Assembly: GCA_955651735.1 (NCBI GenBank)
Contig: CATPAM010000533.1
Span: 1 to 12,751 of the forward strand
Reading direction: 5' to 3'
Source: Candidatus Acidiferrales bacterium
GTDB lineage: Bacteria > Acidobacteriota > Terriglobia > Acidiferrales > UBA7541
Length of the DNA: 12,751 nt
Shown: positions 7,476 to 12,751 of the stretch, one piece after another
Layout of the letters: every line of letters starts with the position of its first letter
Position numbering within the stretch: the first letter of the stretch is position 1
Made by a program: the position numbers and the translations under genes
Notes under the pieces: model-generated
Told to the model about the DNA's origin: nothing
The model's input: only the letters and a program-made list of their open reading frames with translations
The model's database searches: none

Positions 7476-7512
7476 ACACTTTATTCTATCTGTTTAGATG
7501 CGCGAGCGCCAA
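7476..7512 (-). promoter_or_regulatory. Sigma70-like promoter of secA
   Basis: On the minus strand -35 TTGGCG (7512-7507, 4 of 6), an 18-base spacer and -10 TAGAAT (7488-7483, 5 of 6), about 80 bases upstream of the chosen secA start. The predicted start near 7476 gives a leader of about 73 bases. It lies in the 141-base gap after the upstream HEAT-PilZ gene, so secA need not depend on read-through. Confidence 0.5.
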
Positions 7513-7544
7513 ACAGGGAACAGCACCTCATTATCACGGGGTCG

Positions 7545-10343
7545 TTATCTGGCGGCCACGACGTCTGAGGCAACAATCGGCTTGGCCGTTTCTTCCAACA
7601 CCCCAGGGGGCGAGATATTGTCGGCTAGCAAACGGCGGAGCTTGCCGCGCTCTTCGAGGTTCATGTCCACAATCTCGAAGGACATGCCCTGGCCGCGGTA
7701 GTCGCGCAGCAACGCCGTGGCTTGGAGATGGCGCAAACCGAGCTGCAACTTCAATTGCACCGGCGTGCCTGGCGGGAGATGGCGATCGATGGTGGCGAGG
7801 CCGCCGGCCAGGCTCACGGTGCGAATTTCCATCCGGCAGTTCTGGCTGAGATTGATACTGAACGCGACAACAGGTTTTTGCAGGCGGACGCGAGTATGCC
7901 GGCGCTGGCGCACAAACTTGCAGTTGGCGGCCATTTCGAGCGGAGCCAAGGTGAGGTCCGCTTTGCTCAAGCCGCTCTTGGAGAAAAATTCGCGCGCCCA
8001 CACCGGGTCCAGCTTCTCCAGCGCCTGCAAGGCGGCGATGCGCAACTCCTGCGGATGCCCCCAACCAAAAACTTTCTTGGTCTCGACGATGCGTTTCAGC
8101 GCGGCAATGGACTCGGGCGCATGAATGCGACCCAGCGCTTCAGTGGCTCGCACGCGCAAAAACTGTCCCGCCCCGGCGGGGAGATCGCCATCCACAATGT
8201 TCATCAAGCGGCCAAGCGCTTCGCGGTCCGCGGTCACACCGATTTCATCGATGACCATGGGCATGACCAGCGGGTCGACATGATCGAGCAGCTTCAAGAG
8301 GATGCGGCATCGCCCGGGGGCGCCGCTGGCGGAAAGCTGGCGCACCACGCGGTCTTGCGAAATGCGCGGAAAATTCTTTACGCGGCCAGGAAGAAAAACC
8401 TCGACCGCTTGCGGATCGATTCTGCTCAGCAAGCCGACCATCTCCGTGGCTTCTGGCACCGGCCCGCTGCGCACGGTACTGCGCAGATACTGGACGGCTT
8501 CCTCGCCCAAATCGGTGGCCAGGTTGGCGATGTGCTCGGCATCATCGCGCAAACTGCAACGATTGAATCGGCTGGCAAGCTGCTCCATGGTGCTTTGCGG
8601 CAAAAGCTTCAGCACGTTGGTGAGTCCCGAGGAGGTGTGCCGGGCCCGTAATGCCTCTTCGACAAATTCGGGAATGCGCTCCTCAATGCCCATCTTGCCG
8701 CGCAAGGTCTGCGCGACGCCGGGACGCTGCGTCTCGACGCCAGCGATCAAATCCAGCGCCTGTTCCATGGCCGGAAAGCATCGGGTCGTAGCCGCTTGCT
8801 GGCTCAAACGCACGAATGCCGCGCTGACCAGGGCTTGCAGCTCGGCGTCTTGCTCTAGGCTTAGGCGCAAGCCCAGATGACGTAGCGCTTCGCCAAGGAG
8901 CTTGGGATGGGTTTCTGCATAAAGCTCCGCGAGCTGCGAAAGGCCTGCAGCGGCCTTCTTGCGCCCATCGCTGTCTTCGCTTTCCGCGCAAGCAGCGTAG
9001 TTTTGCAAGATGCCAACGGCGTCGGCGACGTCGCCTCTCTTGATCAAATCGTTGACATAGGACTGCACGTTCTTGGGGGGAATGCACCAGGCTTCCCCGG
9101 AGAGAAGGACAGACCGCTTGCCGCTCTCGGGAACGGCGGCCCAAAACTGGCGGTCTAGAATTTCGCGATGCGATTCAAGGAGCAGGCCCGCATCGCTCAT
9201 TTTGTCTTCATGCGCGCCGAGGACCTTGCGCAAATTATCAATTTCATGGTTCATGCGGTCGAGCATCTGCCGCACGGCATTGACCTTCACTTCGCCGCGC
9301 TCGAAGCGCTCCAGGGCAAAGCGAATGGCCAGGTGCTCGGCGAGCTGAATCAGCACCGATTGGTCGGGCTTCTGATCGGGCGCTTTTGCGGCTAGCGCGG
9401 CAAGGGCCTGCTTCAGGATATCTTGGGCACAAACGGGTAATTGTGACAGTTCTTCGTGAATACCCGGACCAGGGCCGGAAGGTCCCGAACCACCGGTGGC
9501 ACCGACTTGCCCGAAGCTCGTTAGCGCGGTCAGGATGCGGTACATTTCCGCTTCGCTGGGCTCCAGGGAACCACGGTCAGGGCCGGGACCAGGACCGGCA
9601 CCGGCAAAACCGCCTGCGGAATCCGTTTGCGAGGAAGGGCTAGAGGCGTTGGCAGCCACGCGATTTTCCGCGGACGCGTTGCTTATTTCCCCGCTATCCG
9701 CCGGAGCGCCGCCGTCCGCCGCTCCGCCAGTGGAGCCGATGGCGGAGCCCGGAGCTGCCGCGCCGTTGGAGCCTTGCGCGGCGGCGATCATTTCCAACAA
9801 TTTTTGGGGATCGTTCATCCAGCGGTTGAACTGGTCGGAATCTCCCCCAAGCGAAACGACCGCCAGTTGTGCGGCCATGCCCGCTTCCTTGGCTCGCGAG
9901 TCGGTAGCGACGAAACAAATTTCGTTGATGCGAATTCCGCGCGCGCTGGCCAGAGCGGCCTTCAACTGTAAGGCCAGCTCCGCGGGTTTGGATTTGCCGG
10001 TGGGAAAAGCGCGAACGAAGCGATTCAGCTCATCCTGCGCGATGGACGGGAAGAACTGCACGCTGCCAACGCCCGCGGCGGAAAGCAGCTCGGCGAACTG
10101 TTTTTCCGCGGGAGCGCCCTCCAGCGGCACGCCATCCAGCAGCAACTGCGAACCCGTCGCCGCAAGCAGCAGCCCTGCCTCGGTTGAGTCTGGAACAGCG
10201 GTACGCAATTCGCGCCAGGCATTATCGAACTGCTCGACCGTGCGAACATGGTCATACCCGTACAAGCGGGCAAACTTCAGGAGGATGTTCAGGCTTCTGA
10301 CGAAAGCCCGTGCTGCGGTCGTTTTTGGGTCGACAGCTTTCAA
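7545..10343 (-). CDS. HEAT-repeat protein with C-terminal PilZ-like domain
   Basis: 932 residues from the TTG at 10343; no function is known to me. No signal peptide or membrane segment is visible, so probably cytoplasmic. Order: N-terminal helical/alpha-beta region (about 10-190); low-complexity Gly/Ala/Ser/Pro linker (about 190-295, including GPGPGP); conserved block at 303-376 (AEHLAIRFALERFERGEVKV, then LDRMNHEI); long all-helical solenoid with HEAT-like repeats, clearest at about 725-785 (RATEALGRI, RIAALQALEKL); PilZ-like domain at about 811-908. The PilZ RxxxR motif is present (Arg814-Arg818) but the usual D/N-x-S-x-x-G reads T-V-S-L-A-G (842-847). It is paralogous to the gene at 10537: 48 of 73 residues match in the conserved block and about 40 of 95 in the PilZ part, by hand alignment. 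Start uncertain: TTG has no nearby ribosome site, and an in-frame AUU seven codons upstream does. Ends 141 bases before secA. Confidence 0.85.
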   Translation of the reverse strand: MKAVDPKTTAARAFVRSLNILLKFARLYGYDHVRTVEQFDNAWRELRTAVPDSTEAGLLLAATGSQLLLDGVPLEGAPAEKQFAELLSAAGVGSVQFFPSIAQDELNRFVRAFPTGKSKPAELALQLKAALASARGIRINEICFVATDSRAKEAGMAAQLAVVSLGGDSDQFNRWMNDPQKLLEMIAAAQGSNGAAAPGSAIGSTGGAADGGAPADSGEISNASAENRVAANASSPSSQTDSAGGFAGAGPGPGPDRGSLEPSEAEMYRILTALTSFGQVGATGGSGPSGPGPGIHEELSQLPVCAQDILKQALAALAAKAPDQKPDQSVLIQLAEHLAIRFALERFERGEVKVNAVRQMLDRMNHEIDNLRKVLGAHEDKMSDAGLLLESHREILDRQFWAAVPESGKRSVLLSGEAWCIPPKNVQSYVNDLIKRGDVADAVGILQNYAACAESEDSDGRKKAAAGLSQLAELYAETHPKLLGEALRHLGLRLSLEQDAELQALVSAAFVRLSQQAATTRCFPAMEQALDLIAGVETQRPGVAQTLRGKMGIEERIPEFVEEALRARHTSSGLTNVLKLLPQSTMEQLASRFNRCSLRDDAEHIANLATDLGEEAVQYLRSTVRSGPVPEATEMVGLLSRIDPQAVEVFLPGRVKNFPRISQDRVVRQLSASGAPGRCRILLKLLDHVDPLVMPMVIDEIGVTADREALGRLMNIVDGDLPAGAGQFLRVRATEALGRIHAPESIAALKRIVETKKVFGWGHPQELRIAALQALEKLDPVWAREFFSKSGLSKADLTLAPLEMAANCKFVRQRRHTRVRLQKPVVAFSINLSQNCRMEIRTVSLAGGLATIDRHLPPGTPVQLKLQLGLRHLQATALLRDYRGQGMSFEIVDMNLEERGKLRRLLADNISPPGVLEETAKPIVASDVVAAR

Positions 10344-10355
10344 CTGCGCGCCACG

Positions 10356-10375
10356 AGTCCCAATGGGACTACCTC
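10356..10375 (-). promoter_or_regulatory. GAGG ribosome site and perfect hairpin at the start of the HEAT-PilZ gene
   Basis: On the minus strand GAGG (10375-10372) is followed by AGTCCC, ATT, GGGACT (10370-10356), a perfect six-pair stem whose three-base loop is ATT. That ATT is in frame with the gene and 7 bases after GAGG, a standard initiation spacing. The TTG start at 10343 is 28 bases from GAGG. Either AUU is the start, or the hairpin brings GAGG closer to TTG. Confidence 0.45.
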
Positions 10376-10498
10376 ACTAGTACCGTAGCTTCATGGCAGG
10401 TCGGCGGCAATGGTACAGAGGTTCCATGTGCTCCGCAGGCCATGCACCGGAGGAGCGGGTGCGAAACCTGACCGAATGTACGGTGTGACGCCCTGGGA

Positions 10499-10532
10499 GG
10501 ACAGGTTGATCCGGCCTGTCAAATCGGGACAG
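10499..10532. repeat. Alternating GACAGG/CCTGTC stem-loops after the upstream HEAT-PilZ gene
   Basis: GACAGG (10500-10505) pairs with CCTGTC (10515-10520) around 9 bases. CTGTC (10516-10520) can instead pair with GACAG (10528-10532) around 7 bases, so the two stems exclude each other. The element begins about 5 bases beyond the TAG of the gene ending at 10537. It has the same stem as the element at 4310-4329. The rest of the 193-base gap (10344-10536) shows no convincing promoter; a lone TTGACA (minus strand, 10522-10517) has no -10 partner. Confidence 0.55.
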
Positions 10533-10536
10533 CCAC

Positions 10537-12751
10537 CTAGTTCTTCGAGACGGCCATGCGGCCGCGCCGCCGCGTGCGGTTCGTAGCCTGCGCCGCGAGG
10601 GGCAAGCCGCCCAGCTCCATCAATAATTTCCGGAGCCGGCCGCGGTCTTCCAGATCCATTTCCACAAACTCGAAAGCCATGGCTTGCGGCCGCGCGCCGC
10701 GCACGATCGACTGCGCCTTGATGTTGCGCACGCCGTGCGCGATCTTGAAGGTCAGAAGCGAACCCGGCGCAAGATGGCGTTCGCCAGAGCCCACGCCGCC
10801 GCCCAAATTCAATTCCGGGATCGAAATGCGGAAATTTTCGCGCATGTTCAGAGTAGTCGCCACCAGGTTGCGCCCCAGCTTCAGGCGCGCGTAGCGGCGC
10901 TGGCGAATTACGGAAACGTTGGGGTCCGGGTCAGTTGGTTCCAGCACCAAATCCTTGCGGTCAAAGCCGCAAGGAGCGAGCTTGTCTATTGCTGTGTTGG
11001 CGTCAATGCGCATCAACGCCTGCGCCGACGCGACGCGCAGCTCTTCCGGATACTGCCAGCGCCAGAGTTGGCGGGCGTCCATGATATGCAGCAACAGCGT
11101 GGTGGCCGCCGTGCCGCGCAGCCGGCCTAACGCTTCGATGGCTTTTACCCGTGTGAATCCTGGCGTTGCTTCGTTCGCCGCCAGTTCCAGAATCTTGGGA
11201 ATGCATTCCGGCCGACCGCTCATGCCCATCTCGTCGATCGCCAGGGGACGGATCAGCACATCCAACGAATCGTAGAGCGCGACGAGCAGCTCCGCGCGGC
11301 GGTCCGGCGGCGCGGAAGACAATTGGCGCACCGTGCGATCATGCGAGGTGCGCGGCCATTGCGACAAGCGCACCGGGAGAATCTTCCTCACTGCTTCGGG
11401 CGCGAGCAGCGTCAACAAGCCGATGGTTTCGGCCGCTTCGGTTGCGGGCGCGGTCTGCAGGGTCTCCACCAAACGTTGCGTGGCGTCTTCGCCAATGCCG
11501 CGCACAATCTCGCTGAGAAGCTCGCAATCGTCGCGAAACCCGCAATGGCCGAAACGATTGGTGACGTAATGCAGCGTGGCCTTGGGCATCAGCGTCAAGA
11601 TGTCGATCATGCCGTCGGCGATTTGGCCGCTGCGCAGCGCTTCTTCCACGAACTCCGGCATGCGCTCCTCTGCTCCGATACGCGGCCTTAGACTCTGCGT
11701 CGACCCGGGTCGCTGCGCTTCCACGTTGTCCAGCGAAGAGAGCGCCTGCTGCATCGCCGGGTAGCAGCGCTTGCTGGCCGCTTCCTGGCTCAGCCGCACG
11801 AATGCCGCGCTTACCAGGGTCTGCAGCTCCGGCTCGCGCTCGACGGCCAACTGATTTCCCAGTCGACGGATGGCGTCCATCAGCGCGCTGCCGTCGCCGC
11901 TGCCGTAAAGTTCCGCCAAATCGGAAAGCCCAATCGCGGTGGTGCGGCGCGCTTCGGGGTTGTCCAGGGAGATGCAAGCCGCATACTTCATCAAAATTTC
12001 GTTGACCGTTTTCAGCTCGCCGCGCCGCAGCATGTCTTCCAGGTAGCCGCGGACGTTTCGCGGCGGCACGCACCACGATTCATCGGAGGTCAGCACTTCC
12101 TTCTTGTTTTCGTCGGGCACTTGCGCCCAGAACTCCTGGTCTAATAGTTCCGTGTAGGACTGCACCTGCAATCCCGCATTGGCCATCATGTCTTCTTGCG
12201 AAGCCAGGATTTTGCGCAGCCCTTCAATTTCCGAATTCATGCGGTCGAGGAGTTGCTTGACGGCGTTCACACGCAGCTCGCCGCGCTCGTAACTGTCCAG
12301 CGCGAAGCGAATGGCCACGTGCTCGGCCAGCTTGAGCAGCATGGGCTTGTCGGGTTTCTCGTTGGGCGCCTGCGCGGCAAGTCCGGCCAGCGCTTGCTGC
12401 AGCGTGTATTGTGCGCGAACGGGCAGCGCGCTCAACCGCGATTGAAATGTGGGTACTTCCATGCGCGCTTCCGGGTCTTTGCGCGACTTGCCCAATTGCG
12501 CGAATAGGCCAAGCATCGCGCGCACATCTTCTTCCGGCACGGAATAGGCGCCGCCACCTTCGCCACTGCCACCTACGCCAGCGGCGCCGCTTACGGTTGC
12601 GCCACGCAGCAATGCTGAGGCTGTCAGCCATTTGCCGGGCGTCGCTCCCTCAGCTCCCGGAGCGCCGACTGGACCAGGAGAGCCTCCAGGTGCGCCGCCT
12701 GTGGCACCTCCACCACCGGAACCGCCAGTGCCAGCGCCTCCGCCGCCACCA
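10537..12751 (-). CDS. HEAT-repeat protein with C-terminal PilZ-like domain, 5' end outside window
   Basis: 737 codons are visible and the frame stays open to the window edge (first whole codon at 12750), so the N-terminus is missing. Order: Gly-rich linker with five Gly-X-Y triplets at 12684-12640; conserved block with AEHVAIRFALDSYERGELRV and LDRMNSEI; helical HEAT-like solenoid (for example AIEALGRLRG, RVASAQALMRI); PilZ-like domain from about 10905 to 10600; short basic tail RTRRRGRMAVSKN. RxxxR is present as RRYAR (from 10899), but the second PilZ motif reads E-L-N-L-G-G instead of D/N-x-S-x-x-G. It is colinear with the downstream paralogue at 7545, indicating tandem duplication. No transmembrane segment is visible. 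A TTG at 12612 could be read as a start, but the protein obviously continues upstream in the same low-complexity style. Function unknown; a scaffold or effector related to c-di-GMP signalling is possible but unproven. Confidence 0.85.
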   Translation of the reverse strand, partial: GGGGGAGTGGSGGGGATGGAPGGSPGPVGAPGAEGATPGKWLTASALLRGATVSGAAGVGGSGEGGGAYSVPEEDVRAMLGLFAQLGKSRKDPEARMEVPTFQSRLSALPVRAQYTLQQALAGLAAQAPNEKPDKPMLLKLAEHVAIRFALDSYERGELRVNAVKQLLDRMNSEIEGLRKILASQEDMMANAGLQVQSYTELLDQEFWAQVPDENKKEVLTSDESWCVPPRNVRGYLEDMLRRGELKTVNEILMKYAACISLDNPEARRTTAIGLSDLAELYGSGDGSALMDAIRRLGNQLAVEREPELQTLVSAAFVRLSQEAASKRCYPAMQQALSSLDNVEAQRPGSTQSLRPRIGAEERMPEFVEEALRSGQIADGMIDILTLMPKATLHYVTNRFGHCGFRDDCELLSEIVRGIGEDATQRLVETLQTAPATEAAETIGLLTLLAPEAVRKILPVRLSQWPRTSHDRTVRQLSSAPPDRRAELLVALYDSLDVLIRPLAIDEMGMSGRPECIPKILELAANEATPGFTRVKAIEALGRLRGTAATTLLLHIMDARQLWRWQYPEELRVASAQALMRIDANTAIDKLAPCGFDRKDLVLEPTDPDPNVSVIRQRRYARLKLGRNLVATTLNMRENFRISIPELNLGGGVGSGERHLAPGSLLTFKIAHGVRNIKAQSIVRGARPQAMAFEFVEMDLEDRGRLRKLLMELGGLPLAAQATNRTRRRGRMAVSKN

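Noticed and set aside
10369..10443. 24-codon open frame between the two HEAT-PilZ genes (minus strand)
   Set aside because: No Shine-Dalgarno site, and the length is expected by chance; not supported as a leader peptide.
10517..10522. Perfect TTGACA -35 box on the minus strand
   Set aside because: No acceptable -10 box at 16-18 bases, and the hexamer is part of the GACAG stem-loop.
10344..10536. c-di-GMP (GEMM) riboswitch upstream of the PilZ-like gene
   Set aside because: Considered because of the PilZ domain, but the conserved GEMM strings and its tetraloop and receptor layout are not visible in this gap.
1..12751. CRISPR arrays, tRNA genes, insertion sequences or prophage
   Set aside because: No regularly spaced direct repeats, cloverleaf-like strings, transposase, integrase or phage structural genes were seen on either strand.

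Overview
The window is a block of chromosomal genes, all on the minus strand, from a bacterium of roughly 60% GC. Three things suggest an Acidobacteriota-type genome, though no ribosomal RNA is present to prove it: the gene set, the protein flavour, and short GC-rich hairpin repeats in the spacers. There is no tRNA, rRNA, CRISPR array, transposase or phage gene. No gene-free stretch exceeds about 220 bases.

In transcription order (right to left): (1) 12751-10537 is the 3' part of a large HEAT-repeat protein ending in a PilZ-like domain, with a glycine-rich, partly collagen-like linker at the window edge. (2) 10343-7545 is a complete paralogue of the same design; its start codon is uncertain and may be AUU. 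(3) 7403-4407 is secA, with its own sigma70-like promoter. (4) 4291-3449 is mrp/apbC, a P-loop Fe-S carrier ATPase, followed by a rho-independent terminator. (5) A second promoter then drives 3231-2713 (gamma-carbonic-anhydrase-like protein), 2716-1115 (hisS, overlapping the previous gene by 4 bases) and 1041-1 (aspS, cut by the window edge).

Most of the window is housekeeping: protein export (SecA), Fe-S cluster delivery (Mrp) and tRNA charging (HisRS, AspRS). The less ordinary content is the pair of tandem HEAT-PilZ paralogues, which have degenerate c-di-GMP-binding motifs and no assigned function. A second unusual item is a HisRS carrying an in-frame insertion of about 100 residues whose base composition is distinctly less GC-rich than the flanking gene. 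The spacers hold a recurring GACAG/CTGTC stem-loop family and a probable small repeat insertion that supplies the stop codon of hisS.
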